A DNA stretch of 64,000 nt from Lachnospiraceae bacterium (GCA_015057505.1 SVEG01000008.1:72682-136681); one strand, 5' to 3'; shown: positions 8,154-17,208, numbered from the stretch's first letter. The notes: generated by a model from the letters alone, not told the origin. Numbers and translations: made by a program.

Positions 8154-9536
8154 TTAGAGTGTTACGCCATCCTTGAAAATAGCGATTTCGTGGTAACCAT
8201 TCTTCTCATTGTTGGTCTGCTTGCCGCTTGCAACCTCACAGATATATTTAAAGAACTCATCTGCAAGTGAAACGCCCTCAATCATCGGGCCTGCGTTGAA
8301 ATCAATCCAGTTGGATTTTCTCTCTGCAATACCTGAGTTAGAAGCAACCTTAACAGTCGGAACAGGTGCACCGAGCGGTGTACCGCGGCCTGTTGTGAAA
8401 AGAACCATATGACAGCCTGCTGCCACGAGGTTAGTAATGGCAACCATATCGTTACCCGGTCCGTTAAGAAGGTTAAGACCGTTCTTTTTAACAGCGTCGC
8501 CGTATGTAAGTACGTCAACAACCGGACCCTTACCGCCCTTCTGAGTACATCCGAGAGATTTCTCCTCAAGAGTGGTAATACCACCCTCCTTGTTACCCGG
8601 TGAAGGATTCTCGTAAATAACCTGATTGTGTGCAACAAAGTATGCCTTGAAATTGTTGATAAGGTCAACAGTCTTATTGAAAATACTCTCATCAACACAT
8701 CTGTTCATAAGGATTGTCTCTGCGCCGAACATCTCCGGAACCTCAGTAAGAACAGTGCTGCCGCCTGCTGAGATAAGTCTGTCGGAGAACTGTCCGAGAA
8801 GCGGGTTAGCGGTAATTCCTGAGAAACCGTCTGAACCGCCGCACTTAAGACCAACGCGAAGCTTAGACACAGGGAAGGTCTGCTTCTTAAATGTATCTCT
8901 GTATGCTTCAAGCTCTTTGATAAGCTTAACGCCTTCTTCAATCTCGTCCTCACACTTCTGAACAACGAGGAACTTAACTCTTTTCTCGTTGATATCGCCG
9001 AGAAGCGCCTTAAAACTGTCAAGTGTGTTATTCTCACAGCCGAGTGCAAGTACAAGTACACCTGCAGCATTCGGGTGATTAACAAGACCTTTAAGAATCT
9101 TCTGTGTGGTTGTATGGTCATCGCCAAGCTGTGAACATCCGTAAGGATGAGGGAAGCACTTAGCGCCTGTAAGTCTTGAAAGTCTCTCTGCAAGCGCGTT
9201 AACACAACCTACAGTATTAACAATCCATATTTCATTACGGATACCGACATCGCCGTTTTCACGAAGATAGCCTTCAAATGTAGCGTCCTTAACCTCGTCA
9301 AACTTAAGCTCTGTAAGGTTCGGCTCGTATGTATATACATTGCCCTCCTTAAGTCCTGTCTTAAGATTGTGACTGTGAACGTGGTCGCCTGCCTTGATAT
9401 CCTCTGTCGCATTACCGATGCTGTAACCGTACTTGATTACTGCCTCGCCCTTAGCGATATCCTTTATTGCTCTTTTATGTCCCGTCTGAACACTTACTTC
9501 AACATTGTCATCGGGATGAATTTTTATCCATTCCAT
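8154..9536 (-). CDS. uxaA: Altronate dehydratase
   Basis: Dehydrates D-altronate to 2-keto-3-deoxygluconate in galacturonate breakdown; it uses iron or manganese. Full-length, about 460 residues: an N-terminal SAF domain (about 5-90) with the GDHVHSHNLKTGL motif, then the UxaA catalytic part with GCSQLGDDH, ALGCENN, KCGGSDGFSG and TTGRGTPLGAP. The ATG at 9536 lies five bases after GAGGTGA and is preferred over the upstream GTG at 9545, which overlaps that site. It follows uxaB by 26 bases in the same operon and ends at a strong terminator. Confidence 0.95.
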   Translation of the reverse strand: MEWIKIHPDDNVEVSVQTGHKRAIKDIAKGEAVIKYGYSIGNATEDIKAGDHVHSHNLKTGLKEGNVYTYEPNLTELKFDEVKDATFEGYLRENGDVGIRNEIWIVNTVGCVNALAERLSRLTGAKCFPHPYGCSQLGDDHTTTQKILKGLVNHPNAAGVLVLALGCENNTLDSFKALLGDINEKRVKFLVVQKCEDEIEEGVKLIKELEAYRDTFKKQTFPVSKLRVGLKCGGSDGFSGITANPLLGQFSDRLISAGGSTVLTEVPEMFGAETILMNRCVDESIFNKTVDLINNFKAYFVAHNQVIYENPSPGNKEGGITTLEEKSLGCTQKGGKGPVVDVLTYGDAVKKNGLNLLNGPGNDMVAITNLVAAGCHMVLFTTGRGTPLGAPVPTVKVASNSGIAERKSNWIDFNAGPMIEGVSLADEFFKYICEVASGKQTNNEKNGYHEIAIFKDGVTL

Positions 9537-9562
9537 ATAAGTCACCTCATATCAAATAAAAA

Positions 9563-10888
9563 TTATGCAAGAACTGCTTCGTAAGCCTTAGCCATACCGT
9601 CATTCTGAATGCTGTTGTAGTATGCCTCAACAGTATCCTTCATGAATGACAAATCCTGTCCCCAGTACTCATTCTTAGCAAGAATGTCCGCAACTGAAGC
9701 AGTCTTCATGTATTCCATAATCTCCGGCAAATCGTTAGCTGCATCTGTTCTGTAGAAAGCAATAAGTGCAGCAAGTGAGAATGTAAGGCAAGCCGGAAGC
9801 TTCTTGTTCTGCTCATAGTACTCGATGATTGTCGGAAGAACTCTCGCTGTAAATTTGCTTACTGAGTTAAGAGCGATTGACAAAAGTCTGTGCTTAACAA
9901 AAGGATTAGCAAATCTCTCAACAACGTCCTTACCGAACTGGATATCAACGTCTGAGTTACCGAGTGTCGGGATAATCTCGTCAAATAATGTCTTATGTAA
10001 AAACTTGCCTACTACCGGGTCAGCCACACACTCACCAACAGTCTCAAGACCGTAAAGGTGTGCTGCAAGAACCATGGAAGTATGACCACCGTTAAGAATT
10101 CTAACTTTACGCTTCTTGTAAGGTGTTACGTCGTCTGTCCAAACTACGTTAAAGCCTGCCTTCTGGAAAGGAAGCTCATCCTCGAAGTTACCCTCGATTA
10201 CCCATAAGTGGAAAATCTCAGCTGTGTTAACAAGGTTATCAACCTTACCAATCTTAGCTGTGAAAGCTTCGATGTCGTCTCTGGGGTATCCTGTACAGAT
10301 ACGGTCAACCAAAGTACTGCAGAAATGGTTCTCGTTCATGATGAAGTTCTTGAACTCATCACCAAGCTGCCATAAATCACAATATTTCAAAACGCACTCT
10401 TTTAATACGTCACCGTTCTTATCAATAAGCTCACATGATAAAATAATAAATCCCGGAAGACCTGCCTTAAAACGCTCGTAAAGAAGCGCAGTAAGCTTCG
10501 CAGGGAAAGACTTCGGCGGTGCATCGTCAAGCTTCTCTGTTCCGAGATAAACGATACCTGCCTCTGTTGTATTGGAAACGATTACTCTCGCATCAGGATT
10601 GTGAGCAAGCTTAAGATACTCTGCATAATCCTTGTAAGGGTCAACGCCTCTTGAGATTACAGTAATCTTGGTCATCTCCTCTACCGGCTGACCATCCTTA
10701 ATTCCTCTTAAAAACTGGTGATATTCACCGTTCTGCTCATTGAGCACCGGGATAAGACCCTGCTCGATAGGCTGTACTACAACAACCTTACCGTCATACA
10801 AACCCTTCTCATTCAAACCATGAAAAAAGTAATCAACAAAACTTCTTAAAAAAGCACCCTCGCCAAACTGAATTACAGTTTCCTTCAT
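9563..10888 (-). CDS. uxaB: Tagaturonate reductase
   Basis: Reduces D-tagaturonate to D-altronate with NADH. A 441-residue UxaB-type member of the long-chain mannitol dehydrogenase family. The N-terminal IQFGEGAFLRSFVDYF is the nucleotide-binding loop; ILSCELIDKNGDVLK and RVRILNGGHTSMV match the substrate-binding and catalytic KxxxxxGGH region that separates UxaB from UxuB. The ATG has AGGTGA four bases upstream. A TATAAT -10 sequence (complement of 10930-10935) lies in the 208-base gap shared with the divergent AraC regulator, so the two are probably controlled together. Confidence 0.93.
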   Translation of the reverse strand: MKETVIQFGEGAFLRSFVDYFFHGLNEKGLYDGKVVVVQPIEQGLIPVLNEQNGEYHQFLRGIKDGQPVEEMTKITVISRGVDPYKDYAEYLKLAHNPDARVIVSNTTEAGIVYLGTEKLDDAPPKSFPAKLTALLYERFKAGLPGFIILSCELIDKNGDVLKECVLKYCDLWQLGDEFKNFIMNENHFCSTLVDRICTGYPRDDIEAFTAKIGKVDNLVNTAEIFHLWVIEGNFEDELPFQKAGFNVVWTDDVTPYKKRKVRILNGGHTSMVLAAHLYGLETVGECVADPVVGKFLHKTLFDEIIPTLGNSDVDIQFGKDVVERFANPFVKHRLLSIALNSVSKFTARVLPTIIEYYEQNKKLPACLTFSLAALIAFYRTDAANDLPEIMEYMKTASVADILAKNEYWGQDLSFMKDTVEAYYNSIQNDGMAKAYEAVLA

Positions 10889-11014
10889 CTTGTCACCTCA
10901 TAAAAAATAATATTTTGATTGCATTAAGCATTATACTACTTTTTTAATTCTACCACGCAATTATTGTGATAACAAGCCTAATATTGCCTTAAACCGCAAA
11001 AAAACATTTAAATA

Positions 11015-11043
11015 TTGCTATTATTTTTAAGAATTGTTATACT
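11015..11043 (+). promoter_or_regulatory. Promoter of the AraC regulator
   Basis: TTGCTA, 17-base spacer, TATACT, about 50 bases before the start codon. Confidence 0.6.
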
Positions 11044-11096
11044 ATGTTTATAAATGATAAATTCAGGCGCAAAAAAGGACTTCCGGGAGGGTTAAT

Positions 11097-11927
11097 ATGC
11101 AGCAGACTTCGTTCTATCCGATAGACAAATTTTTCATCGAATTTATTCAGAATAAAGAAAAATACAACATGAAATTCCAGCATTATCATAATGCCTACGA
11201 GATTTATCTGCACGTCTACGGCGAGCGTTATTTTTTCTTAGACGACATCTGCCACGTGCTGCAGCCCGGCGACTTATATATACTTCCGCCGTTTGCCGTT
11301 CACTATACCGAAAGCCGCGAGGTTAATTACTACGAGCGTTATGTTATCAATTTTTCACTGGATGCGCTCTCCTTTTTCCTGTCAGAAAATGAACTCAAGC
11401 TCCTCGCCGAAAAAATCAATTCGGCAATCATCAGACTCACGCCCGAGCTCATGGAATCGATTTTTAATGATTTCAAGCGTATCGACGAACTTTCCAAAAA
11501 AGGCGGTTTCCTCGCTGAAAAGCAGCTCTTTACTGCTGTGTTCCAGCTTCTCATGCGCGTAAAAGAATTGGCCGACACCACCAAACCGGTCATCAGCCAA
11601 AATGTCCAATCTGAAATTGCGGACGCAATCCGTTATATCAATAAACATTACCGCGAGCAAATTACTCTTGACGAAGTTGCTGAGCTTGTACACTTAAGCA
11701 AGTACCACTTCTGCCGCCTTTTCCATGCGGCCACGGGTGCAACCTTCCTCGAGTACCTGCACAATATCCGCCTCGCCGAGGTTCACAAGATGCTTATCGG
11801 CACCGACCTGCCGCTTAGTGAAATTGCTTCAAAAACGGGATTTACTTCGACCGCCCAGCTTACGAGAGTGTTTAAGCAGGTGTACGATGTGGCGCCGAGG
11901 GATTTTAGGAAGAGGAATGGGGAGTAA
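11097..11927 (+). CDS. AraC-family regulator of hexuronate genes
   Basis: A 276-residue protein with an N-terminal cupin-type sensor half (about 20-95; FQHYHNAYEIYLHVYG and LQPGDLYILPPFAVHY) and a C-terminal double helix-turn-helix (about 180-274). The second helix-turn-helix has the usual GFTSTAQLTRVFKQVYDVAPRDFR ending split by the family pattern. It is divergent from uxaB, 208 bases apart, so control of uxaBA by a galacturonate-derived sugar is likely. The start is supported by GGGAGG. Its last 23 bases overlap the convergent HTH gene. GC content in the 3' part looks higher than in the neighbours. Confidence 0.9.
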   Translation: MQQTSFYPIDKFFIEFIQNKEKYNMKFQHYHNAYEIYLHVYGERYFFLDDICHVLQPGDLYILPPFAVHYTESREVNYYERYVINFSLDALSFFLSENELKLLAEKINSAIIRLTPELMESIFNDFKRIDELSKKGGFLAEKQLFTAVFQLLMRVKELADTTKPVISQNVQSEIADAIRYINKHYREQITLDEVAELVHLSKYHFCRLFHAATGATFLEYLHNIRLAEVHKMLIGTDLPLSEIASKTGFTSTAQLTRVFKQVYDVAPRDFRKRNGE

Positions 11928-12249
11928 AGGGGTGCTTGTTGTGCTTTGCCGCCCGCTTTCTCGGTTGCAGATTCTGCACTTTATATTGTTTTTTCCCATC
12001 TTCATCCAAAGCTATCAATTCTAAGTCCTTATCCATGCCAAGTGCAAAAAGAACCGCCGCATAGGCACCGACAGAAACCGTAGGCACTCCTCTCTCTATC
12101 GCCGAAAGTGTACCTTTGCTGATACCAGCTCTCTCCGCAAGCAACTCCACACTTATATTCCTACGTAATCTTGCTCGTTTTATCTGTGCACCCATTTTCT
12201 CTAATGAGTGTTCCGTGCCAGGCATTAGAACAACTTTTTTTCTAACCAT
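11905..12249 (-). CDS. XRE-family HTH regulator
   Basis: A 114-residue protein with one helix-turn-helix domain (about 18-75), with QIKRARLRRNISVELLAERA and GISKGTLSAIERG as the core helices, and a basic tail. The size and plan resemble HipB-type or phage-type repressors, but no toxin gene is fused or clearly paired with it. The ATG at 12249 is chosen because AGAGG lies eight bases upstream; the in-frame start further upstream has no site. Its 3' end overlaps the AraC gene by 23 bases. Confidence 0.82.
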   Translation of the reverse strand: MVRKKVVLMPGTEHSLEKMGAQIKRARLRRNISVELLAERAGISKGTLSAIERGVPTVSVGAYAAVLFALGMDKDLELIALDEDGKKQYKVQNLQPRKRAAKHNKHPFTPHSSS

Positions 12250-12364
12250 AAGATAACCTCTTTTCAACTTTTTTCCGTAACACACAATATATTGAGAGTT
12301 GTAAAAAATACTTCTTGACTAATTATTTGTAATTTAATATTATGGACTCAAGAAACGGGTTTTG

Positions 12365-12904
12365 TTACTGAGTAAAGTCTTCGGACTCGAAAAGATTTCT
12401 CGTTTCTTTTTTTATTTTAATGACATCATATAGGTACAATCTATCATCTTCTGCGTGTCTTACTAACATAATTGCACGAAATACATTATATCTTTCTATG
12501 TCTCCCTTTTCGCCATACACCGGCAATGCAAATCTTGTTACATATGAATACCAACCATATCTTGCATCCCTAGAATGCTTTTCTTTTCAATTTTCCTCAT
12601 ACTCTTTTTCATTAGCAATCACAAGCATCTCCGGTATACCTTGTGCCGCATTTGCCTTTGCTTTTGCATTTGCACCTTTAAGAATATACGTGTAGTTTGA
12701 ATGCGTATACTCATCAGGTAAATCAGCCCCGATATAGACCATATCATTTGTACTCTCAATAATATGAGATTCTCCTACATACTGCTTCAAATATTCTTCA
12801 ACATCCGCCCATTCTATTGACCTTTTCCCTTTGAACCTAATGTCATGAATAACTACAATCTTGTTCCCATCAAGGTCTTCTACTACATTTACTTTTCTTT
12901 CCAT
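12365..12904 (-). pseudogene. Gene interrupted by an in-frame TGA, unknown function
   Basis: The first open frame (105 codons, ATG at 12904 with GTAGGAGG upstream) stops at TGA 12587-12589. The same frame then stays open for 73 more codons to a TAA at 12365-12367, encoding a plausible conserved-looking domain (YGWYSYVTRFALPVYGEKGD, then RYNVFRAIMLVRHAEDD and LYLYDVIKIKKET). Read through, the 179-residue product resembles proteins often found in Clostridia beside a small HTH gene, as here (12986-13306). That family memory is not a database result. A point mutation to TGA is the simplest explanation; recoding is possible but has no other support. The name and activity are unknown. Confidence 0.65.
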
Positions 12905-12910
12905 AAAAAT

Positions 12911-12950
12911 AACCTCCTACAAAATTTATAATTTAATTCTGTAGGAGGTT
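12911..12950 (-). promoter_or_regulatory. Hairpin that contains the ribosome binding site
   Basis: Perfect 11-base arms (12911-12921 and 12940-12950, AACCTCCTACA and its complement) with an 18-base loop. On the minus-strand transcript the 3' arm is the GTAGGAGG site of the gene starting at 12904, so the hairpin would mask it. It is followed by TTATTTTT and could also act as a terminator after the upstream HTH gene. Confidence 0.65.
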
Positions 12951-12985
12951 TCGCTTTTTGTCATTGAACTTGTAGCATAATTTTG

Positions 12986-13306
12986 TTACGCCGCAATCAC
13001 ATTATTCAATTTTTTATAATACATATACAATCTTCTGTGGTTTTGGTTTTCTGTATGCACAACCAACTCCGGTATTATCGCTTTTCTGCTTCCACACACC
13101 AGAGCATCTATCGGCAACTGAAACAGCGCACTTAATGCGTATAAATTATCAATAGTCGGCATAGTAAGACCATTCAGCCAATGATATATACTTTGTACGC
13201 TGCTAAGTCCAAGATATCTTTGCACATCTTTTACAGTGATGCCACGCTTATCCATAATTCGTCGTAAATTAATACCGGTTTCCCTAAGATTAATTACAGG
13301 AAACAT
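12986..13306 (-). CDS. Small HTH regulator
   Basis: A 106-residue protein with an XRE-like helix-turn-helix (about 11-70): NLRRIMDKRGITVKDVQRYL and SVQSIYHWLNGLTMPTIDNL. A basic tail with HRRLYMYYKKL follows. The ATG has AAGGA nine bases upstream. It lies 15 bases after deoD on the same strand and 81 bases before the stop-interrupted gene, and is likely the regulator paired with that gene. Confidence 0.8.
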   Translation of the reverse strand: MFPVINLRETGINLRRIMDKRGITVKDVQRYLGLSSVQSIYHWLNGLTMPTIDNLYALSALFQLPIDALVCGSRKAIIPELVVHTENQNHRRLYMYYKKLNNVIAA

Positions 13307-13321
13307 AGAACACGTCCTTCC

Positions 13322-14053
13322 TTACTCCGCCTTCGCAAGCGCTACCGCCGTCTCAAGCGCAATCTCCATCATCTGCGTAAATGTCTCCTGGCGCTCCTGT
13401 GCAGTCGTCGCCTCGCCCGTTAGGATGTGGTCGGACACGGTAAACATAGCGAGTGCATTTTTGTTGCAACGCGCAGCATTCATATAAAGTGCCGCCGCTT
13501 CCATCTCTATGCACATAACGCCCATCTTCGCCCATTTCTCAGTGGCATCCTTGTCGTCATTGTAAAAAGTATCCGAGGACAACACGTTACCTACATGATA
13601 GGTCGCACCAAGCTTCTCCGCCTCAGAAATCGCCGTCTTAAGAAGCTTGTAGCTTGCAATCGGCGCATATGTTCCCGGCAACTCATACTGCGATGCGTAC
13701 GCAGAATTCGTAGACGCACCCATACCGAAAACGATATCTCTAACCTTTACGTCCATATTAATCGAGCCCGTCGAGCCGATTCGGATAATATTGTCCACGT
13801 CAAAGAAATTAAAAAGCTCATAGCTGTAAATACCGATGGACGGCATGCCCATGCCGCTCGCCATCACCGAAACCTTCGTACCCTTGTACGTTCCGGTATA
13901 GCCTTGAATTCCTCTTACGTTATTAACAAGCACGGGATTCTCAAGATACGTCTCCGCAATAAATTTGGCGCGGAGCGGATCACCCGGCATAAGTACTGTT
14001 TTCGCAAAATCCGCGGGTGTTGCGTTGATGTGGGGGGTGGGGTAATTGGTCAT
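13322..14053 (-). CDS. deoD: Purine-nucleoside phosphorylase, DeoD type
   Basis: Cleaves purine nucleosides with phosphate to the free base and (deoxy)ribose-1-phosphate in nucleoside salvage. The 243-residue length is normal for the hexameric family. Motifs visible are VLMPGDPLRAKFIAETYL (phosphate binding, about 20-37), GSTGSIN, MEMEAAALY-type signature (here CIEMEAAALY, about 178-187) and the catalytic Asp in VSDH (about 204). The ATG has AAAGGAGG nine bases upstream. Confidence 0.96.
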   Translation of the reverse strand: MTNYPTPHINATPADFAKTVLMPGDPLRAKFIAETYLENPVLVNNVRGIQGYTGTYKGTKVSVMASGMGMPSIGIYSYELFNFFDVDNIIRIGSTGSINMDVKVRDIVFGMGASTNSAYASQYELPGTYAPIASYKLLKTAISEAEKLGATYHVGNVLSSDTFYNDDKDATEKWAKMGVMCIEMEAAALYMNAARCNKNALAMFTVSDHILTGEATTAQERQETFTQMMEIALETAVALAKAE

Positions 14054-14093
14054 GGTGGGGGCCTCCTTTAAATATTCTAAAATTAGTATTTTG

Positions 14094-14456
14094 TTAAAGT
14101 TCCGTATACTTTAAATTCTTTCCTTTAATTTTTTCAACTGGGTACTTTTTTGCATTTTTCCGCAACTTATCTTCAATACATTTCTCCAAGTTAATATTAT
14201 TCATCTGCGCAAATCGTAATACAAAAAATAGAACATCTGCAACTTCCTCTTCAATATGCGTCCTTATTGACTCCTCTTGAAACTGCGCCTTCATCTCTTC
14301 TTCTGATTTAAAGCGAAAAATATCTAACAGTTCATTTGCTTCTGTTGATATCCCTATAGCTAAATCTTTAGGATTGTGAAACTGATCCCAGTCTCGTTCC
14401 TCACAAAATTTTTTAATAGTTTCCTGTAAATCATTTATACTCATTGTCTTATCCAT
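14094..14456 (-). CDS. MazG-like nucleotide pyrophosphohydrolase
   Basis: A 120-residue all-alpha NTP pyrophosphatase (MazG/dCTP pyrophosphatase group). The metal-binding acidic motifs are STEANELLDIFRF (ExxE) and HIEEEVADVLFFVLR (ExxxD). Such enzymes convert (d)NTPs to (d)NMPs and pyrophosphate. The ATG at 14456 sits right after the stop of the DUF2075 gene, only one base away, so translation is coupled; the in-frame start at 14513 lies inside that gene and is less likely. The tight pairing suggests that the two act together. Confidence 0.87.
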   Translation of the reverse strand: MDKTMSINDLQETIKKFCEERDWDQFHNPKDLAIGISTEANELLDIFRFKSEEEMKAQFQEESIRTHIEEEVADVLFFVLRFAQMNNINLEKCIEDKLRKNAKKYPVEKIKGKNLKYTEL

Positions 14457-14457
14457 T

Positions 14458-16323
14458 TCAACGCACTCTCTCTTTGAAATATTCACCCAGCTTTTTATCC
14501 ACACAATAAACATAACAACCTTTCATTCCTCTAGTCATTAATGTTCTGTATGTATTCTTAATAATTTCCTCAGCAATTTCATTAGCCTTAATTGGATTCT
14601 CTTTATAAAGTGTTTTTATACCCTTCATAGACTGATCTGTTTTTGCTCTTTTCGTAAAATCTGTAATGATTTTACCATTCTCATATCTCATATCTTCGCC
14701 AATAATAACTCCTACGTAATCAAACTCCAATCCTTGCGAAGTATGTATGCATCCAATTTCATTTATTGATGTATCATCAATTGCATATGTTGTAGAATTT
14801 CCCAAATTCCAACTCATTTCAAAATCGCCAATTTTAATATCATGTACAGACGTATCATTTTTACCTTCTTTAATCCAATCCCAACAATAACCCGCCAATA
14901 ATCTAGCATGGTTTGGTATCGAATTTCTTTCACAAATAATATCTCTCACCTCATTAGGACTATCGCAAATACGAATATCATAATCAATATCATTTAAATC
15001 ATAATTCGCTGTTTCACGTATTTCTAACACATCATCCAACCATGCTAAATATCCATCCGAACCATTGCATCTAAATTGTGATTTCAACTCCATATATATA
15101 ACTTCAGAATTCTCATACTTAGCCCATTTTTCAATTTCTGCAACACTTCCAATGTCACTTGTTGTTACACGTTGACTTTCATCAATAAAAAATACACTAC
15201 ATTTCGCGGCATGAATAATCTCTTTAATTTGATTTTCCCCCATATTCTGAAACATTCCGGATTTAGCATTTAATCTGTGTGCTTCATCCACAAGTATTGT
15301 ATGTACAACATTTATATCTGTTTCAGTATATATACCAGTTCCCTTAAACATATTATCAACACTACTTTTCTTAATAGATCCTTTCAACTTTTTAAGATAT
15401 ACATTTCTAGGTGCACTATTCTTTGATACATACTGAACAAATTGCTTCTGCTTAGTCAACTCTGCCAATAAGTTTATAGCCACAACTGTCTTTCCTGTTC
15501 CCGGCCCTCCCTGTACTATAATTGTCCTCTTATTCTCATCTTGCATACATTTCTTTGAAGTCGCTATAATTTCTTCATAAACCACTTTCTGTTCATCAAT
15601 CATAACAAACTCTTTATTTCCTTTTAGCATACTTGCTATAGAATTTTGTATGCTCTTTGAAGGACGAATTTTTCCATTATCAATTATATATAATAATTCT
15701 TTATTATCACCAAGTACCACACTTTTCTTAATGAAATCACGAAGTTTTATTGCCTCTCCTCTTGTAAATGCTGGTGCTTCATCTATATATACTAAATATT
15801 GTTCTTTATCTAACGGATCATTCTCTCTTCTCCGATAATTATGCAAATAAGCACACGGGAAAAGTGAAATATCACCTTCTTGAACAGCTTGATTATAATC
15901 CCTTATAAGCATAGAATATGACCATGCTTGATAAGAAGGATGAACCACCTTACGTTCTGCATTTCCAGTATATGTTTCGACCAGAGCATCCTCTCCTAAA
16001 ACTTCTTTTACTTGATCCCATTGCTTTAATTCTATAATTACAACATTAGGTTCTTTTTTCTCTCCATATCCGGAAATTATAAAATCTACTCTTTTAGATG
16101 TTTGCGGAATATTATATTCAATTGCTATTCCGGCATCATTTGGAATAGTAACATCATTAAGAACTTTATACATGTATTCCAAGGAATTTTCCCATGATCT
16201 AAATTCATTTTTTGCAGTATTTCTATGCATTTTAGCATATATATTATTTTCTATTTCTACTGCTATCGTATCATTTTCAACACTGGTTAAAAAATCTTTT
16301 TTTGTTCCATCATATACAATCAT
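14458..16323 (-). CDS. DUF2075 P-loop NTPase with nuclease-like N-terminus
   Basis: A 621-residue protein. Residues 60-105 hold a PD-(D/E)xK-like signature: RVDFIISG with Asp80 and, after a loop, IIELK (Glu98, Lys100). The Schlafen/DUF2075 superfamily 1-type helicase domain follows: Walker A GGPGTGKT (272-279), Walker B ILVDEAHR (343-350), then DESQ and the late helicase motif IHTSQGLEFDYVGVIIGED. It probably uses ATP to act on DNA or RNA. Codon use looks more AT-rich than in the flanking housekeeping genes, which suggests acquisition. It is coupled to the MazG-like gene by a one-base gap. Confidence 0.87.
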   Translation of the reverse strand: MIVYDGTKKDFLTSVENDTIAVEIENNIYAKMHRNTAKNEFRSWENSLEYMYKVLNDVTIPNDAGIAIEYNIPQTSKRVDFIISGYGEKKEPNVVIIELKQWDQVKEVLGEDALVETYTGNAERKVVHPSYQAWSYSMLIRDYNQAVQEGDISLFPCAYLHNYRRRENDPLDKEQYLVYIDEAPAFTRGEAIKLRDFIKKSVVLGDNKELLYIIDNGKIRPSKSIQNSIASMLKGNKEFVMIDEQKVVYEEIIATSKKCMQDENKRTIIVQGGPGTGKTVVAINLLAELTKQKQFVQYVSKNSAPRNVYLKKLKGSIKKSSVDNMFKGTGIYTETDINVVHTILVDEAHRLNAKSGMFQNMGENQIKEIIHAAKCSVFFIDESQRVTTSDIGSVAEIEKWAKYENSEVIYMELKSQFRCNGSDGYLAWLDDVLEIRETANYDLNDIDYDIRICDSPNEVRDIICERNSIPNHARLLAGYCWDWIKEGKNDTSVHDIKIGDFEMSWNLGNSTTYAIDDTSINEIGCIHTSQGLEFDYVGVIIGEDMRYENGKIITDFTKRAKTDQSMKGIKTLYKENPIKANEIAEEIIKNTYRTLMTRGMKGCYVYCVDKKLGEYFKERVR

Positions 16324-16434
16324 CTTATTATCCCCTTAATACACAATTCATATAATAATTATAACAAATTTAGCACTTATTTTCAACAAATACTCTTATT
16401 TGTCCACACCCATACTCTTAAAACAACACCTGAA

Positions 16435-16462
16435 TAAGAGAAGCAGTCACACCGCTTCCCTT
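16435..16462 (-). terminator. Probable terminator after the SWIM gene
   Basis: GAAGCGG and CTGCTTC arms on the minus strand with a short loop; the T tract downstream is weak. Confidence 0.45.
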
Positions 16463-16470
16463 ACCCGTTC

Positions 16471-17208
16471 CTACTCCACCTCTATCCTAATCTTCCCCTT
16501 CTTTTCCCCCATTGTCGCATACTCCAAAAACACATCCTTATTCACTGCTGCAAAGTAACATTCCCTATCAAATTCCTCCGCATACTCTGCCTCAATAAGC
16601 TCAAGATTTTTCTCAAGCTGCAACATCACAGCCACCTCGTGCTTGCAGGTATAGCCGCAATAACAACTGCAGGTCAGGTTGCTGATTTTGCCCTGCTCAT
16701 ATACAAAATCCACCTCATAATATTTACTGCCTTTTACAATCGCGTAGCCGCGATTACCGTCAAGGCACAGATACATAATGCGCCCAATCTTCTGATATCT
16801 TTTACCTCTTTCGATTATGTCCTCCGAAGCGTTCATACCCTTTAAGTCGCCAAGCTCGAAGCTCGTGCCGTCGCTACCGGAAGCATAGTCCTCTTCCTTT
16901 GCCGGAGGGAAGAACCACGTTGCAATCTTTTGGCGCGGCAGGGCATTCTTTTCAAATGTGATGTACTGTGCGCCCTCCATATTGAAATTACCTTTTACCG
17001 AAGTGTCCGCCACTGCGATAACTCTTTTGTACTCCGACAGCTTGATTTTGAAATTGTAGTTGACTTCCTCGACTACGCCCTGCTTGCCCTCAAGTTTTCC
17101 TTCCACATATACCAAATCCCCCACCTTCAAATCAAACTGATCGTTGTAGTACGATAAATCATTATAACTTTCCTTAAAACTCACCTGTACAACTGAATTA
17201 CGTGCCAT
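16471..17208 (-). CDS. SWIM zinc-finger protein
   Basis: A 245-residue protein. The SWIM motif CxCxnCxH is visible as CSCYCGYTCKH (about 182-192), preceded by the usual strand YYEVDFVYEQGKISNLT. The N-terminal third is a beta-rich region containing VGDLVYVEGKLEGKQGVV, which resembles a KOW or SH3-like fold. SWIM domains bind zinc and take part in DNA or protein contacts, often in SNF2-linked proteins; no SNF2 helicase is next to it here. The ATG has AGGAGG upstream. The specific role is unknown. Confidence 0.82.
   Translation of the reverse strand: MARNSVVQVSFKESYNDLSYYNDQFDLKVGDLVYVEGKLEGKQGVVEEVNYNFKIKLSEYKRVIAVADTSVKGNFNMEGAQYITFEKNALPRQKIATWFFPPAKEEDYASGSDGTSFELGDLKGMNASEDIIERGKRYQKIGRIMYLCLDGNRGYAIVKGSKYYEVDFVYEQGKISNLTCSCYCGYTCKHEVAVMLQLEKNLELIEAEYAEEFDRECYFAAVNKDVFLEYATMGEKKGKIRIEVE

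Noticed and set aside
8282-9205. Long minus-strand open frames inside uxaA (for example 138 and 166 codons)
   Set aside because: They are other-frame shadows of uxaA, rich in Arg/Leu/Ser, with no ribosome binding site.
12343-12413. Hairpin with T-run on the plus strand (AAGAAACG/CGTTTCTTTTTT)
   Set aside because: No plus-strand gene ends there and the arms are far apart; it overlaps the interrupted frame, so I do not call a terminator.
13427-14071. A 214-codon plus-strand frame opposite deoD
   Set aside because: The antisense shadow of a well-conserved enzyme; its product is Arg/His-rich and resembles no family.
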